From SAR116 cluster alpha proteobacterium HIMB100 (lineage in GTDB: Bacteria; Pseudomonadota; Alphaproteobacteria; Puniceispirillales; Puniceispirillaceae), in the NCBI GenBank assembly GCA_000238815.2, contig AFXB01000002.1, forward strand, positions 1 through 61,268: DNA of 61,268 nucleotides. Direction: 5' to 3'. The notes under the pieces are model-generated. The model had not been told where the DNA came from and searched no databases. It saw only the letters and a list, made by a program, of their open reading frames with translations. The translations under genes and the position numbers were made by a program. Positions 1 to 14,446 of this stretch are shown in pieces. How positions within the stretch are numbered: the stretch's first letter is position 1; every line of letters begins with the position of its first letter.

Positions 1-35
1 ATCCGTCTCTCCTAATTGGTGTAGTCGTGTTTTGC

Positions 36-2174
<2,139 letters not shown>

Positions 2175-2203
2175 GGGCTTAACTCCGCCTTTAGGTGCCT
2201 AAA

Positions 2204-2683
<480 letters not shown>

Positions 2684-3055
2684 TTACTTCGGCCGTTTGG
2701 CGCCATATTTGGACCGGCGCTGACGACGGTCAGCAACACCTTGTGTATCCAGTGTGCCGCGAATGATATGGTAACGAACACCAGGCAAATCCTTTACCCG
2801 GCCACCGCGGATAAGCACAACAGAGTGTTCCTGCAAATTATGCCCTTCGCCAGGAATGTAACTGGTCACTTCAAACCCGTTGGTTAAGCGAACACGCGCA
2901 ACTTTCCGCAAAGCTGAGTTCGGCTTCTTCGGTGTTGTTGTATAAACACGAGTGCACACACCACGCTTTTGCGGGCATGCTTCCATGGCTGGCACTTTGT
3001 TCCGTGATGTCGGACGTGTGCGCCCGTGACGGATCAACTGGTTAATTGTTGGCAT
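2684..3055 (-). CDS. rpsL: 30S ribosomal protein S12
   Basis: S12 lies at the decoding centre and controls accuracy. The 123-aa protein is standard length and starts [12 protein letters not shown]. The streptomycin hot spots are wild type: [11 protein letters not shown] carries Lys43, and [12 protein letters not shown] carries the second conserved Lys and the Asp that is often methylthiolated. It is preceded by a 311-nt gap after rpoC containing stem-loops, so it may have its own promoter or be reached by read-through. rpsG follows after 9 nt and then fusA. Confidence 0.98.
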   Translation of the reverse strand: MPTINQLIRHGRTRPTSRNKVPAMEACPQKRGVCTRVYTTTPKKPNSALRKVARVRLTNGFEVTSYIPGEGHNLQEHSVVLIRGGRVKDLPGVRYHIIRGTLDTQGVADRRQRRSKYGAKRPK

Positions 3056-3366
3056 AACTGGCCCTTTTGCTGCCTATCCCAAAAATAATAAAATAAAACA
3101 GCCGGTCCGGCGTCGCCGGCTTGACTGTCTCTCCCTCCCCTTCCGGGGAGATGTCTTCTGCCTTGTATATTTAACTCAGCGTCTAGGTTACCGGTTGTTT
3201 TGGACGTTTGATCCAGCCTGTACCCTACTACCTGTGCCAACAAGGTGAGCGGACTATAAGGGCGAAAGGGCGCCAGGGTCAAGTTTTATTTTGACCCTGA
3301 CGCCCCAATTTCTCAGCCCTTTGCGCGTATTTGCATCAATGGCTGGGCGCAATCTGTATTCTGCGG
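3056..3366. other. rpoC-rpsL intergenic region with stem-loops
   Basis: This is the only stretch over 300 nt without a gene. Reading on the minus strand from rpoC to rpsL it holds three structures. The first is the long hairpin at 3268-3305, described separately. The second is a perfect 6-bp hairpin with a GGAA loop at 3135-3150 (CTCCCC/GGGGAG). The third is a GC-rich GCCGG/CCGGC element at about 3101-3120, followed on the minus strand by a T-rich run (about 3079-3099). The third resembles an intrinsic terminator or leader structure just 5' of rpsL. No clear ORF or convincing -35/-10 pair was found. Confidence 0.6.
3266..3306 (-). terminator. Stem-loop terminator/attenuator after rpoC
   Basis: A 15-bp stem (3268-3282 with 3291-3305) encloses an 8-nt loop. 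On the minus strand the single non-Watson-Crick position is a G.U wobble, whereas on the plus strand it is an A.C mismatch. The helix is therefore optimised for the rpoC transcript. It lies about 60 nt past the rpoC stop and is followed by a short U-containing tail (UUUCGCCCUU), weaker than a textbook U tract. It could be a partial terminator that lowers S12/S7/EF-G transcription or an RNA-processing site. Confidence 0.65.
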
Positions 3367-6300
3367 CTATTCAGCCGATAATTCAGTCACCTCTGCATCT
3401 TCAAAACCCACCTCAGCAACAGGCGTTGCCTGTGATTCGGCTTCGGCGCGCTTTAAAGCAATTGTTTTATCTCTGTCAGACGCAATCGACCGCAGACGAT
3501 TCATCACAGAACCTGTTCCGGCAGGAATCAGGCGACCTACGATAACGTTCTCTTTCAAACCTTCAAGCCTGTCTTCACGGCCGGACACTGAAGCCTCAGT
3601 CAATACGCGTGTTGTTTCCTGGAAGGACGCAGCAGAGACAAATGAACGGGTCTGCAAGGACGCCTTCGTGATTCCGAGCAGAACAGGACGGGCCTTTGCC
3701 GGGGACAAACCTTCAGCCTCAGCTGTTTCATTTGCTTTTGCGAATTCTTCCCGCTCAACCTGCTCACCAACCAGCAAGGTGGTATCACCACCATCTTCTA
3801 CCTCAACCTTCTGCAGCATCTGGCGGACAATGGTTTCGATATGCTTATCGTTGATTTTCACGCCTTGCAGGCGATACACGTCCTGAATTTCTTTGACCAG
3901 ATATTCAGCCAGAGCCTCTACGCCCAGGATATTGAGAATATCATGTGGCACAGGTGAACCATCCAGCAACAGATCCCCTTTCCGCACTGTATCGCCTTCA
4001 TTCACTGCCAGTGAACGGCCTTTCGGCAACAGATATTCCACTGGCTCAGCAGTTTGATCTGTCGGGACGACACGGATCCGGCGCTTTGCTTTATAATCTG
4101 TGCCAAACTCTACCCGACCATCAGTCTCGCTGATCACCGCATAATCCTTTGGCCGCCGCGCTTCAAACAATTCAGCAACCCGTGGCAGACCCCCTGTAAT
4201 ATCGCGGGTCTTTGATGATTCGCGCGGAATACGTGCCACCACATCCCCAGCTTTTACCTCAGACCCATTTTCTACAGACAAAATCGCACCAACAGGCAGG
4301 AAGTACCGGGCTTCATTACCATTTGACAAGGTCAGCACCTCACCATCAGCATCACGCATCGTGATCCGCGGACGCAGATTTGCAGATTTGCCAGACTGCT
4401 TGCTCTCGATCACCTCGCGGCTGATGATACCGGTTGCCTCGTCCGCTACCTCGCGCACAGACACACCGTCGATCAGGTCGACATAATTTGCCACACCTTC
4501 AAGTTCGGTAATGATCGGGATTGTATATGGGTCCCATTCGATCAAAATGTCACCAGGATTAACAGCAGCGCCATCTTCAAAGAACAGCTTACCACCGTAA
4601 GGCAGACGATAACGGGCCCGCTCAGCATCCTGTTCATTGACAACGATCAGCTCAGCAGAGCGGCTCATCACAATTGGCTTACCATCTGCACCACGAACAA
4701 GGCTGATATCCTGTAGTTTTACTGTTCCAGCAACGGTTGCTTCGATATTGTTCGCTTCCGCCCCACGCTGAGCAGCACCACCCACATGGAAGGTCCGCAT
4801 GGTCAATTGTGTGCCAGGCTCACCGATAGACTGAGCGGCAATAACGCCAACAGCCTCACCAATATTGACTGGCGTGCCTCTGGCAAGATCGCGGCCGTAA
4901 CAGGTTCCACAAACCCCAACATTTGATTCACAGACCAGAACAGACCGGACATAGGCCTGATCATTGCCTGATTCCTCAATCCGCTCCAGATGATCTTCTG
5001 TCACCATCTGACCGGCAGCGACGATCACTTCATCTGTCTTCATGTCACGCAGATCAGCGGCCAATATTCTGCCCAGAATACGCTCTGACAACGGATCAAC
5101 AATCTCTGAGCCATTCATTGCGTGGCCAATGGTTATCCCTTGTGTTGTTCCGCAATCTACTTGCGTGATGATACAGTCCTGAGCGACGTCAACCAAACGA
5201 CGGGTCAGATACCCCGAATTTGCTGTTTTCAGCGCGGTATCCGCCAGACCTTTACGTGCACCATGTGTTGAGTTGAAATATTCCAGAACATCGAGGCCTT
5301 CTTTAAAGGAGGACTTAATCGGTGTTTCAATGATCTCACCAGATGGTTTTGCCATCAGGCCGCGCATCCCGGCAAGCTGCTTAATCTGAGCAGCAGAACC
5401 CCGCGCCCCTGAATGGGCCATCATCCAAACAGAATTGATCGGCTCACCTTTCTTTTCTGTTGAAATCCCCTTCATCATCTCGTCAGCGACCTGGTCAGAG
5501 CAGCGTGACCATACGTCAACCACTTTATTATATTTTTCACCCTGAGTGATGAACCCATCCAGATACTGGCGTTCAAATTCTTCAACCTGTGTCTCGGCAT
5601 CAGAAACAAATTTTGCCTTCAGCTCTGGTGTGGTCAGATCGGCAATACCAAAAGAGATCCCTGACTGACAGGCCTGTGTGAAGCCAAGCCCCATCAGACG
5701 GTCACAGAAAATCACAGTGTCTTTCTGGCCGCAATGTCGATAGATGTAGTCAATCACGTTAGACACTTCTTTTTTGGTCATCAACTTGTTGACCAGCGAG
5801 AAAGTGACATTCGGGTTATTCGGCAACAAATCAGCCAAACGGGCCCGACCAGGTGTGGTATCCATCACCCGGGTAACCGGCTGACCGTCTTCATCAAACG
5901 TAGAGACCCGCGCTTTCACTTTAGCGTGCAGGCTGACAGACCCATTATCAAGGGCCAGCAGAATTTCCTGAATATCGGCAAAGGCCATACCTTCACCTTT
6001 TTCCCCGTCCCGCTCCATAGACAGATAATACAAACCAAGAATGATATCCTGAGACGGCACAATAATCGGCTTGCCATTGGCAGGGCTAAGGATGTTGTTT
6101 GTTGACATCATCAATACCCGCGCTTCCAGCTGGGCTTCCAGTGACAACGGCACATGAACAGCCATCTGGTCACCGTCAAAGTCAGCATTAAATGCGGTAC
6201 AAACCAGCGGATGCAGCTGAATCGCTTTGCCTTCGACCAATACGGGCTCAAATGCCTGAATGCCCAAACGGTGCAGGGTTGGCGCCCGGTTCAGCATCAC

Positions 6301-7563
6301 CGGATGTTCACGGATAACCTGTTCAAGAATATCCCAAACCTCTGGACGCTCTTTTTCCACCATCCGCTTGGCCGCTTTGATGGTGCTGGCCAAACCATAC
6401 ATTTCCAGTTTGGAATAGATAAATGGCTTGAAAAGCTCCAGAGCCATCTTCTTGGGCAGACCACACTGATGCAGTTTCAGCTCGGGGCCAACCACAATCA
6501 CAGACCGGCCAGAATAATCAACCCGCTTACCCAAGAGGTTTTGGCGGAAGCGACCCTGCTTGCCTTTCAGCATATCAGACAGTGACTTCAAAGGCCGCTT
6601 ATTCACGCCAGAGATAATGCGACCACGCCGGCCATTATCAAACAGCGCATCCACAGCTTCCTGCAGCATCCGCTTTTCATTGCGAACAATAATGTCAGGG
6701 GCGCGTAATTCGATCAGGCGCTTCAGACGGTTATTTCTGTTAATGACCCGGCGATACAAATCATTCAGATCAGAGGTTGCAAACCGGCCGCCATCCAGCG
6801 GCACCAGCGGACGCAATTCAGGCGGAATAACCGGCACAACATCCAAAATCATCCACTCGGGACGGCAACCAGATTCACGGAAAGCATCAACCAACTTCAA
6901 CCGCTTCACCAGCTTTTTACGCTTCGCTTCTGAGCCAGTCTCGCGCAGCTCTTCACGAATGGTTTCACGTTCAGCATCCAGATCAAGCGCGCTCAAAATG
7001 ATTTTGATTGCTTCTGCCCCGATCGCTGCTTCAAACGCATCATCACCAAATTCATCCTGCGCGTCGTAATATTCTTCTTCAGACAGAAGCTGACCTTTTT
7101 CAAGTGACGTCAGACCAGGCTCTATAACAACAAAATTTTCAAAATACAGCACCTTTTCAAGGTCTTTAAGGGCCATATCCACCAACAGACCAATTCGGCT
7201 TGGCAGTGATTTCAGGAACCAAATATGCGCAACGGGTGCGGCGAGTTCAATGTGGCCCATCCGCTCGCGGCGGACCTTCGACAGCGTTACCTCAACACCG
7301 CATTTCTCGCAGATAATGCCGCGATACTTCATCCGCTTATATTTGCCACACAAGCATTCATAATCGCGGACCGGGCCAAAGATACGGGCGCAGAACAGCC
7401 CGTCTTTTTCTGGCTTAAAGGTACGATAATTGATGGTTTCCGGCTTCTTTATCTCGCCAAAAGACCAGGATCTGATCCGTTCTGGTGAGGCGATTGAAAT
7501 TTGAATTTTGTCGAAGCTCTGGGCAGCCTTTGGCTGGCCAAATGGATTCATCAAATCATTCAT
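3367..7563 (-). CDS. rpoC: DNA-directed RNA polymerase subunit beta'
   Basis: This is the catalytic clamp subunit of RNA polymerase. The 1398-aa length is typical for Alphaproteobacteria. Visible landmarks are the N-terminal zinc site ([13 protein letters not shown] then CEKCGVEV), the rudder/lid region with [20 protein letters not shown], the absolutely conserved catalytic loop [12 protein letters not shown] that binds the active-site Mg, the bridge-helix/trigger-loop area ([19 protein letters not shown]) and the second zinc cluster [15 protein letters not shown]. It follows rpoB after 68 nt on the same transcript. No inteins, insertions or frameshifts are visible. Confidence 0.99.
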   Translation of the reverse strand: MNDLMNPFGQPKAAQSFDKIQISIASPERIRSWSFGEIKKPETINYRTFKPEKDGLFCARIFGPVRDYECLCGKYKRMKYRGIICEKCGVEVTLSKVRRERMGHIELAAPVAHIWFLKSLPSRIGLLVDMALKDLEKVLYFENFVVIEPGLTSLEKGQLLSEEEYYDAQDEFGDDAFEAAIGAEAIKIILSALDLDAERETIREELRETGSEAKRKKLVKRLKLVDAFRESGCRPEWMILDVVPVIPPELRPLVPLDGGRFATSDLNDLYRRVINRNNRLKRLIELRAPDIIVRNEKRMLQEAVDALFDNGRRGRIISGVNKRPLKSLSDMLKGKQGRFRQNLLGKRVDYSGRSVIVVGPELKLHQCGLPKKMALELFKPFIYSKLEMYGLASTIKAAKRMVEKERPEVWDILEQVIREHPVMLNRAPTLHRLGIQAFEPVLVEGKAIQLHPLVCTAFNADFDGDQMAVHVPLSLEAQLEARVLMMSTNNILSPANGKPIIVPSQDIILGLYYLSMERDGEKGEGMAFADIQEILLALDNGSVSLHAKVKARVSTFDEDGQPVTRVMDTTPGRARLADLLPNNPNVTFSLVNKLMTKKEVSNVIDYIYRHCGQKDTVIFCDRLMGLGFTQACQSGISFGIADLTTPELKAKFVSDAETQVEEFERQYLDGFITQGEKYNKVVDVWSRCSDQVADEMMKGISTEKKGEPINSVWMMAHSGARGSAAQIKQLAGMRGLMAKPSGEIIETPIKSSFKEGLDVLEYFNSTHGARKGLADTALKTANSGYLTRRLVDVAQDCIITQVDCGTTQGITIGHAMNGSEIVDPLSERILGRILAADLRDMKTDEVIVAAGQMVTEDHLERIEESGNDQAYVRSVLVCESNVGVCGTCYGRDLARGTPVNIGEAVGVIAAQSIGEPGTQLTMRTFHVGGAAQRGAEANNIEATVAGTVKLQDISLVRGADGKPIVMSRSAELIVVNEQDAERARYRLPYGGKLFFEDGAAVNPGDILIEWDPYTIPIITELEGVANYVDLIDGVSVREVADEATGIISREVIESKQSGKSANLRPRITMRDADGEVLTLSNGNEARYFLPVGAILSVENGSEVKAGDVVARIPRESSKTRDITGGLPRVAELFEARRPKDYAVISETDGRVEFGTDYKAKRRIRVVPTDQTAEPVEYLLPKGRSLAVNEGDTVRKGDLLLDGSPVPHDILNILGVEALAEYLVKEIQDVYRLQGVKINDKHIETIVRQMLQKVEVEDGGDTTLLVGEQVEREEFAKANETAEAEGLSPAKARPVLLGITKASLQTRSFVSAASFQETTRVLTEASVSGREDRLEGLKENVIVGRLIPAGTGSVMNRLRSIASDRDKTIALKRAEAESQATPVAEVGFEDAEVTELSAE

Positions 7564-7631
7564 GTTACGCTACTCCTAACGCGTTTTCATCATCAAGCAA
7601 CAGGCAGAGCTTTACCCTCTGCGCCCTGCAA

Positions 7632-10600
7632 TCAGACTTCAGTATCATGCAGCTCAACATTCAGACCCAAAGACCGAAGCTCTTTGATCAGAACATTGAA
7701 GGATTCCGGAATTCCGGCCTCAAAATCATCATCACCGCGGACAATTGCCTCATAGACTTTTGTCCGGCCAGAGACGTCATCTGACTTCACCGTTAACATT
7801 TCCTGCAAGGTATAGGCCGCCCCATAGGCTTCTAATGCCCAGACTTCCATTTCACCGAAGCGCTGGCCACCGAACTGGGCCTTACCCCCAAGTGGCTGTT
7901 GTGTGACAAGACTATATGGACCGATTGAACGGGCGTGGATTTTCTCATCAACCAGGTGATGAAGCTTCAGCATATAGATATAGCCAACAGTCACCGGCCG
8001 ATCGAATGCTTCACCGGTACGGCCGTCAATCAGCGTTTCCTGACCGGTAGCAGACAATCCGGCTTTATCCAGCAGCGTGACAACATCTGCTTCACGCGCA
8101 CCGTCAAACACTGGCGTGCCCATCGGCACACCACGGGCCAGAAGATTAGCCTGTTCGATGACCTGCTCATCATCCATGGCGCCCAGCTTGTCCTTATATT
8201 GGTCATCTGGATAGATGTCTTTTAACAGGCCATGCAGGGATTTCACCTCGCCACTGGCTTGTGCTGCTTCTGCCGCTTTACCGACCTGTTCACCCAGACC
8301 ACGCGCTGCCCAGCCCAGATGCGTTTCCAGAATCTGACCCACATTCATACGCGAAGGCACACCGAGCGGGTTGAGGACGATATCAACTGGTGTACCGTCA
8401 GCGAGATAGGGCATATCTTCTGCTGGCATGATACGCGAAATCACTCCTTTATTACCGTGACGGCCAGCCATTTTGTCGCCTGGCTGCAGCTTACGCTTCA
8501 CCGCAACAAACACTTTGACCATCTTCATTACGCCAGGCATCAGCTCGTCACCGCGCTGCAGCTTGTCCACCTTATCGCTGAAGCGGCCATCCAGTGCTTT
8601 GATCGCCTGTTCGAAATTGGCATTCTGTGCTTCAACTGATTTTTGAATCTTGTCATCCTGAACCGCTATCTGTGACAGCTGGTTGCGGCTGAAACTGTTC
8701 AGCAGGTCTTCGCTCAGGACGGTGTCTGTGGCCACATCTTTTGGACCGCTGGCGACCTTCTGGCCTTTCAGCAGAGAATGCATGCGGCTGGTGTAACCAC
8801 CTTCCAGAATCGCTTGTTCATCATCACGGTCTTTTGCAAGACGTTCAATTTCCGCCCGTTCAATCGCCCGGGCCCGTTCATCTTTTTCCAAGCCGCGACG
8901 AGAAAAAACACGCACTTCCACAACAGTCCCTGCCCCACCAGGCGGCACCCGTAAAGAGGTGTCACGCACATCTGAGGCTTTCTCGCCAAAGATGGCCCGC
9001 AGCAATTTTTCTTCTGGTGTCATTGGGGTTTCGCCCTTAGGCGTCACCTTACCAACCAGAATATCGCCTGCGCCAACCTCAGCACCAACATAAACAATGC
9101 CAGCCTCGTCCAGGTTTTTCAGAGCTTCTTCACCGACATTTGGGATATCGCGCGAAATTTCTTCCTGACCCAGTTTTGTATCCCTGGCCATCACCTCATA
9201 TTCTTCGATGTGAATAGAGGTGAACACATCATCACGAACGATCCGTTCGTTAATCAGGATAGAATCTTCGAAATTATATCCGTTCCACGGCATAAATGCG
9301 ACCAGCACATTCCGGCCCAGAGCCAGTTCACCATCTTCTGTGGAGGGCCCGTCAGCAATAATATCGCCCTTAGAGACATGGTCACCCACTTTCACCAGCG
9401 GCCGCTGGTTCACAGTGGTGTTCTGGTTTGAACGCTGGAATTTCAGCAAGGTGTAGATGTCAACTGGAGATGCTGTTGCGTCTCCGATATCATCTGTACG
9501 CACAACAATCCGTGTCGCATCAACCTGGTCAACAATACCATCACGCTTTGCTACAATCGTCACACCAGAATCCCGGGCCACGCGGGCTTCCATGCCTGTG
9601 CCGACGATAGGTGCTTCAGCCTTCAGCAAAGGCACCGCCTGACGCTGCATGTTCGAGCCCATCAGTGCGCGGTTCGCATCATCATTTTCCAGGAAAGGAA
9701 TCAGGGCTGCCGCCACAGACACGAGCTGCTTTGGTGAGACGTCCACATATTCGATGTCGGTCGGACGAGCCAAGCCGATTTCACCAGCCCGGCGCACCGG
9801 AATCAATTCGCCCACAAAGCCGCCCTTATCGTCAAGCTCAGCATTTGCCTGCGCAATTGTGTAACGGCCTTCCTCCATCGCTGAAATATAGCGATATTCA
9901 TCAGTCACCTTGCCATCCAAAACCTTGCGGTACGGCGTTTCAATAAATCCATACCGGTTGATTTGAGCATAGGTCGCCAGTGAGTTAATCAGACCAATAT
10001 TCGGGCCTTCAGGTGTCTCAATCGGACAAATCCGGCCGTAATGGGTGGGGTGCACATCACGCACCTCAAACCCAGCCCGCTCACGGGTCAGGCCACCTGG
10101 CCCAAGGGCGGACACACGCCGCTTATGTGTAATCTCAGACAGCGGATTTGTCTGGTCCATAAACTGTGACAGCTGAGATGAGCCGAAAAATTCACGCACG
10201 GCAGCAGCAGCTGGCTTTGCATTAATCAGGTCAGCAGGCATCACGGTATCAATTTCAACTGAACCCATCCGTTCGCGGATGGCCCGCTCCATCCGCAGAA
10301 GACCAACACGGTACTGGTTTTCCATCAGCTCGCCCACAGAGCGCACCCGACGGTTACCCAGATGGTCAATATCATCAACCTCACCACGCCCGTCTTTCAG
10401 ATCGACCAGTATCTTCAGAACTGACAAAACATCCTGTTTGCGCAGAACCCGGACTGAGTCTTCAACATCCATATCCAGCCGGCCGTTCATCTTCACCCGG
10501 CCAACCGCAGACAAATCATATTTTTCTGAATCAAAGAACAGGCTGGTAAACAGCTCATGAGCTGATTCCAATGTTGGTGGCTCACCCGGCCGCATCACAC

Positions 10601-11810
10601 GATAGATATCAACCAGAGCCTCTTCACGGCTGTTATTGCGGTCAGCAGCCAAAGTGTTACGCAGATGCGGCCCGATATTCACATTATCGATACCCAGCAC
10701 GGAAAATTCGCTGATATCATTATCGCGCAGCATATTCAGCATCTCTTCGGTGATCTCGTCACCTGCTTCAGCCAGCACTACACCTGTATTCATATCAACA
10801 AGGTCTGTCGCCGCGAACCGGCCCAGCATGTCTGATTCTTCCACCCGGATGTAGGACAGGCCAGCATCCTGGATCTTACGCATTGTCCGCGGGGTCAGTT
10901 TGGTTCCGGTTTCGGCAGCCACTTCGCCAGTTTCTGCGTTAATCAGGTCTCTGGTCAGCTTCACACCGGCATAGCTGGCGGCGTGGAACTGGCACTGCCA
11001 TCCATCACCATCACGGCTATATTCCACAGCCTCATAGAAGACAGACAAAATCTCTTCACGGCTCATGCCGGTGATGTCTGAAGGGTCAACCTCGCGTTCA
11101 GCAGAGGCTGCCTCAGCCACCATTTCAACGGATTCGGCATCGGGCAGGGCCATCAGAAATGTGGTTGCGGGCAACTTGCGCTTACGGTCAATACGAACAT
11201 TCAGGATATCTTTGGCATCATATTCAAAATCAAGCCATGAGCCACGATAAGGAATAATCCGGGCAGCAAACAGATATTTTCCAGAAGAATGTGTTTTGCC
11301 CTTGTCATGATCGAAAAACACACCAGGCGAGCGGTGCATCTGCGAAACAATTACGCGCTCAGTGCCATTGATGATGAAGGTCCCGTTATCGGTCATCAGC
11401 GGCATGTCGCCCATGTAAACATCTTGTTCTTTGATGTCGCGGATAGATTTGGAGCCGGTATCCTCATCAATCTCCCAAACCACAAGGCGCAAGGTAACTT
11501 TCAATGGAGAGGCAAAAGTCAGGCCGCGCTGCTGACATTCATCAACATCATATTTCGGCGCTTCCAGCTCATAGGATTCGAACTGCAAAATCGCCCGGCC
11601 AGCAAAGTCATGAATAGGGAATACAGAAGAAAACGCTTCCTGCAGACCGGTATTGGTTCTATCTGCCTTTGTTACACCAACCTGAAGGAACTGGTCATAA
11701 CTTGACCGTTGCACATCAATAAGATTGGGCATCTGCGCGACTTCAGACAAGTGACCAAAGGTGCGCCTCACGCGTTTACGACTATCCAGACTGCTCACAC
11801 GTTTTGCCAT
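7632..11810 (-). CDS. rpoB: DNA-directed RNA polymerase subunit beta
   Basis: This is the second large RNA polymerase subunit. The 1392-aa product has the family length and the start [19 protein letters not shown]. The rifampicin-binding cluster reads [20 protein letters not shown] followed by [13 protein letters not shown]. The positions equivalent to E. coli D516, H526 and S531 are wild type, so a rifampicin-sensitive enzyme is expected. The C-terminal [20 protein letters not shown] and [20 protein letters not shown] motifs are intact. A 188-nt gap with stem-loops separates it from rplL, matching the classical attenuation point that sets the ratio of L7/L12 to beta. Confidence 0.99.
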   Translation of the reverse strand: MAKRVSSLDSRKRVRRTFGHLSEVAQMPNLIDVQRSSYDQFLQVGVTKADRTNTGLQEAFSSVFPIHDFAGRAILQFESYELEAPKYDVDECQQRGLTFASPLKVTLRLVVWEIDEDTGSKSIRDIKEQDVYMGDMPLMTDNGTFIINGTERVIVSQMHRSPGVFFDHDKGKTHSSGKYLFAARIIPYRGSWLDFEYDAKDILNVRIDRKRKLPATTFLMALPDAESVEMVAEAASAEREVDPSDITGMSREEILSVFYEAVEYSRDGDGWQCQFHAASYAGVKLTRDLINAETGEVAAETGTKLTPRTMRKIQDAGLSYIRVEESDMLGRFAATDLVDMNTGVVLAEAGDEITEEMLNMLRDNDISEFSVLGIDNVNIGPHLRNTLAADRNNSREEALVDIYRVMRPGEPPTLESAHELFTSLFFDSEKYDLSAVGRVKMNGRLDMDVEDSVRVLRKQDVLSVLKILVDLKDGRGEVDDIDHLGNRRVRSVGELMENQYRVGLLRMERAIRERMGSVEIDTVMPADLINAKPAAAAVREFFGSSQLSQFMDQTNPLSEITHKRRVSALGPGGLTRERAGFEVRDVHPTHYGRICPIETPEGPNIGLINSLATYAQINRYGFIETPYRKVLDGKVTDEYRYISAMEEGRYTIAQANAELDDKGGFVGELIPVRRAGEIGLARPTDIEYVDVSPKQLVSVAAALIPFLENDDANRALMGSNMQRQAVPLLKAEAPIVGTGMEARVARDSGVTIVAKRDGIVDQVDATRIVVRTDDIGDATASPVDIYTLLKFQRSNQNTTVNQRPLVKVGDHVSKGDIIADGPSTEDGELALGRNVLVAFMPWNGYNFEDSILINERIVRDDVFTSIHIEEYEVMARDTKLGQEEISRDIPNVGEEALKNLDEAGIVYVGAEVGAGDILVGKVTPKGETPMTPEEKLLRAIFGEKASDVRDTSLRVPPGGAGTVVEVRVFSRRGLEKDERARAIERAEIERLAKDRDDEQAILEGGYTSRMHSLLKGQKVASGPKDVATDTVLSEDLLNSFSRNQLSQIAVQDDKIQKSVEAQNANFEQAIKALDGRFSDKVDKLQRGDELMPGVMKMVKVFVAVKRKLQPGDKMAGRHGNKGVISRIMPAEDMPYLADGTPVDIVLNPLGVPSRMNVGQILETHLGWAARGLGEQVGKAAEAAQASGEVKSLHGLLKDIYPDDQYKDKLGAMDDEQVIEQANLLARGVPMGTPVFDGAREADVVTLLDKAGLSATGQETLIDGRTGEAFDRPVTVGYIYMLKLHHLVDEKIHARSIGPYSLVTQQPLGGKAQFGGQRFGEMEVWALEAYGAAYTLQEMLTVKSDDVSGRTKVYEAIVRGDDDFEAGIPESFNVLIKELRSLGLNVELHDTEV

Positions 11811-11883
11811 CAGCTAACCTCATTCATTTGAAAAGCTGGTGCGTCCCTAAATCCAGGCTCACCCCAGCAAAAAATCATTCTCG

Positions 11884-11962
11884 AAGGCGACAATTTTTTT
11901 GACCAAAAGTCAGGTCGCCTTAACAAACGCCGTGCACCGGACCTCTTAATGGGGCCCGGTGC
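11884..11962 (-). promoter_or_regulatory. Two stem-loops in the rplL-rpoB gap (attenuator-like)
   Basis: Reading the minus strand from rplL, the first hairpin (11934-11962) pairs GCACCGG with CCGGTGC. It extends by a G.U and two more pairs that form properly only in minus-strand RNA. The second hairpin (11884-11921) pairs AAGGCGAC with GTCGCCTT and contains an inner TGAC/GTCA helix plus a run of A. A short T run follows towards rpoB. In enterobacteria the rplL-rpoB gap carries a partial terminator and RNase III site, and a similar role is inferred here. Confidence 0.6.
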
Positions 11963-11998
11963 TCAGCTAATTCAGTCATGCAGACTGACCGACCTCAA

Positions 11999-12379
11999 TT
12001 ACTTGAGTTCGACAGTCGCGCCAGCTTCTTCAAGCTTGGCTTTCAGCTCTTCAGCTTCAGCTTTCGCTACACCTTCTTTCACAGGCTTTGGTGCACCTTC
12101 AACCAGGTCTTTGGCTTCTTTCAGACCCAGGCCTGTAATTGCACGAACTTCTTTAATCACGTTGATCTTTGATGCGCCTGCTGAGGCCAGAACGACGTCA
12201 AATTCGTCTTTTTCTGCTGCTGCTGCGCCACCAGTGTCACCACCGGCAACAGCGGCTACAGCCACCGGTGCGGCTGCTGCAGACACACCCCATTTATCTT
12301 CCAGCAATTTTGCCAGCTCAGCCGCTTCTAATACGGTCAGGGCAGACAGGTCTTCAGCAATTTTTTCGATATCAGCCAT
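11999..12379 (-). CDS. rplL: 50S ribosomal protein L7/L12
   Basis: L7/L12 forms the flexible stalk that recruits translational GTPases. The product is 126 aa. It has an N-terminal dimerisation helix region ([22 protein letters not shown]), an Ala/Gly-rich hinge at about residues 35-55 and the C-terminal factor-binding domain with [20 protein letters not shown], then [21 protein letters not shown]. It lies 46 nt after rplJ (L10), its ribosomal anchor, and the two are normally translated together. The start is supported by TAAGGAGAT just upstream. Confidence 0.98.
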   Translation of the reverse strand: MADIEKIAEDLSALTVLEAAELAKLLEDKWGVSAAAAPVAVAAVAGGDTGGAAAAEKDEFDVVLASAGASKINVIKEVRAITGLGLKEAKDLVEGAPKPVKEGVAKAEAEELKAKLEEAGATVELK

Positions 12380-12425
12380 TATAATCTCCTTATAGCTTTG
12401 TCTTTCTGATCAGTTCGGCATATGC

Positions 12426-12938
12426 CTACTGCAATTGATCTGCCCGTGCCTGAATGACACGTGCCAGCTTACCAGCCGGTGCTTGCGACACACGAGCCAG
12501 CTTTGCTGCCGGGGCATTAACGAGACCCACAAGCTTGGCCCGCAGCTCATCAAGTGATGGCAATGTGGCCAGAGCCTCGACACCGGCCTTGTCCAGCATC
12601 TTGCCGTCCAGTGCGCCGCCGACGATGGTCAGCTTGTCATTTTCCTTTGCAAAGTTAACAAGAACCTTGGCAGCAGACACCGGATCAGCTGATGTACCCA
12701 TCGCTGTTGGTCCAGTGAACATGTCTGTCATGTCCTCGTATCTTGTGCCTTGCAAAGCAATTTTGGTCAGTCTGTTTTTTGTTACCTTAAAGCCAGCCCC
12801 TGCTTCACGCATGCGTGCACGCAGATCGCTGCTTTCAGCAACGGTCAGGCCGACCTGATGGGTAACAACAACGCTTGTTGCCTCAGACAGGGTCGATTGC
12901 AGTGTTTCGATCAGTTCGGCTTTTTCGGTCCGGTTCAC
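12426..12938 (-). CDS. rplJ: 50S ribosomal protein L10
   Basis: L10 anchors the L7/L12 dimers on 23S rRNA and in many bacteria represses its own operon by binding the mRNA leader. The 170-aa protein contains ADSSDLR-type helices, FKVTKNRLTKIALQGTRYE and TGPTAMGTSADPVSAAKVL, typical of bacterial L10. The C-terminal spur has the short repeat LARVSQAPAGKLARVIQARA, consistent with the helix that binds L12. The start codon appears to be GTG, preceded by GGAG with 8-nt spacing. An ATG in the same stretch is out of frame. Confidence 0.97.
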   Translation of the reverse strand: MNRTEKAELIETLQSTLSEATSVVVTHQVGLTVAESSDLRARMREAGAGFKVTKNRLTKIALQGTRYEDMTDMFTGPTAMGTSADPVSAAKVLVNFAKENDKLTIVGGALDGKMLDKAGVEALATLPSLDELRAKLVGLVNAPAAKLARVSQAPAGKLARVIQARADQLQ

Positions 12939-13220
12939 CTGATCATCTCCACTTCACTACAGTGACAACGCGACATGCGCTCTCACCTGGTTTCACCCAG
13001 ATACAGACGTGCCAAGAAAGCGCTTCTGTATCCCTTGGCCTGCCCACAGAAAGTCAAAGCCTTTCAGCTTTTCCCCTTGTCTATGCAGGATATTAAGATT
13101 GCCAAAGTGCAATCCCCTGCAGTCTTGGACAGGTTGACGACGATTTGAACATTGGGCCAGATCGTCGCCCCTATTCGCCAGCCCTGTTCAGACCAGCAAA
13201 TTCATACCCCAGACCGGCGA
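12939..13220 (-). promoter_or_regulatory. rplJ leader region (rplA-rplJ gap)
   Basis: This 282-nt untranslated stretch separates rplA from rplJ on the minus strand and is where the L10-L12 leader is expected. Just after rplA a 7-bp hairpin (13138-13144 with 13161-13167, CGACGAT/ATCGTCG) could act as a terminator or processing site. It is followed by an A+T-rich segment around 13088-13102 (TAATAT on the minus strand) that might be part of a promoter, though no good -35 was found. The remaining sequence could fold as the L10-binding leader, which is inferred from position only. Confidence 0.45.
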
Positions 13221-13913
13221 TTAGCCAGCCAGAGTGTCATCAATAAACACACCAGGACCCATGGTTGAGCTCAGCGTGATTTTCTTGATATACGTTCCTT
13301 TAGCCCCAGATGGACGTGCTTTTTTAATCGCATCAATAAAGGCTGTCGCATTTTCAGCAATTTTGTCGGCAGCAAAGCTGGCCTTGCCGATACCTGCATG
13401 CACCACACCGGCCTTTTCGACACGGAACTGAACCTCACCCGCCTTTGCTGTCTTTACCGCCGCGGCCACATCAGGCGTAACAGTACCCAGCTTTGGATTT
13501 GGCATCAGACCACGGGGGCCCAGAACCTTGCCCAGACGACCAACAACGCCCATCATATCTGGGCTGGCAATCACCCGGTCAAAGCCTGATTCACCGTTTT
13601 GAATGGCTTCGGCTAATTCTTCAGCACCAACAAACTCAGCACCGGCCGCTTTTGCTTCGTCAGCCTTTGCGTCACGCGCAAATACAGCTACACGGACGTC
13701 TTTGCCAGTACCATTTGGCATTGCCACAGCCCCGCGGACCATCTGGTCAGCATGGCGGGGGTCAACGCCCAGATTAATCGCAATCTCGATGGTTTCATCA
13801 AATTTGGCTGTCGCGCCTGTTTTGATGATTTGAGCAGCCTCAGCCACGCTGTAGTCGCGTGAACGGTCGATGTCTGCTGCATACCCTTTTTGCTTTTTCG
13901 ATAGTTTTGCCAT
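13221..13913 (-). CDS. rplA: 50S ribosomal protein L1
   Basis: L1 forms the mobile L1 stalk near the E site and in other bacteria represses the L11 operon translationally. The 230-aa product shows the family motifs [52 protein letters not shown] and [20 protein letters not shown]. It ends [18 protein letters not shown]. It starts 2 nt after rplK stops, so the pair is translationally coupled. Confidence 0.98.
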   Translation of the reverse strand: MAKLSKKQKGYAADIDRSRDYSVAEAAQIIKTGATAKFDETIEIAINLGVDPRHADQMVRGAVAMPNGTGKDVRVAVFARDAKADEAKAAGAEFVGAEELAEAIQNGESGFDRVIASPDMMGVVGRLGKVLGPRGLMPNPKLGTVTPDVAAAVKTAKAGEVQFRVEKAGVVHAGIGKASFAADKIAENATAFIDAIKKARPSGAKGTYIKKITLSSTMGPGVFIDDTLAG

Positions 13914-13915
13914 GA

Positions 13916-14347
13916 TTATCCCTCCACAACTTCAAGGCCCATGGCCCGGGCTGAACCGCTGATCATGGCAACAGCGCCATCCATATCCACAGCGTTCAGG
14001 TCTTTCATTTTCTGCTCAGCAATCTCTTTCACTTGAGAGATAGTCACCTTACCAGCAACAGACCGGCCTGGCTCGCCCGATCCCTTTTGTAGGCCAGCAG
14101 CTTTTTTCAAGAAATAGCTGACAGGGGCTGTCTTGGTGGTGAAGGTAAATGACTTATCCTGATAGACGGTGATCACAACCGGCACAGGCATGTTCTTTTC
14201 AAGGCTGTCTGTTGCCGCGTTAAACGCTTTACAGAATTCCATGATATTCACACCGCGCTGACCCAGCGCAGGACCGACAGGCGGAGACGGGTTTGCCGCT
14301 CCCGCGGGAATGTTCAGCTTCAGATAGCCTTCAATTTTCTTTGCCAT
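13916..14347 (-). CDS. rplK: 50S ribosomal protein L11
   Basis: L11 is part of the GTPase-associated centre and is needed for stringent-response sensing by RelA. The 143-aa protein has the Pro-rich N-terminal domain ([20 protein letters not shown], then [17 protein letters not shown]), the linker [20 protein letters not shown], and the rRNA-binding C-terminal domain ending with [17 protein letters not shown]. It is preceded by nusG after a 99-nt gap and followed by rplA after 2 nt. Confidence 0.98.
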   Translation of the reverse strand: MAKKIEGYLKLNIPAGAANPSPPVGPALGQRGVNIMEFCKAFNAATDSLEKNMPVPVVITVYQDKSFTFTTKTAPVSYFLKKAAGLQKGSGEPGRSVAGKVTISQVKEIAEQKMKDLNAVDMDGAVAMISGSARAMGLEVVEG

Positions 14348-14446
14348 TTCTTCAAGACCCTTTGTTTTCCTTCTGCCATTTGGCAGATGCCTGATTAACA
14401 GTTGACTGTCCAGCGCACCGGACTGTTATTTTCTTTGACCTTTATG

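Noticed and set aside
9900-10300. Rifampicin- or streptomycin-resistance alleles in rpoB/rpsL
   Set aside because: The rpoB rifampicin cluster and the rpsL PKKPN and RVKDLPG motifs read as wild type; the few substitutions are ordinary lineage differences.
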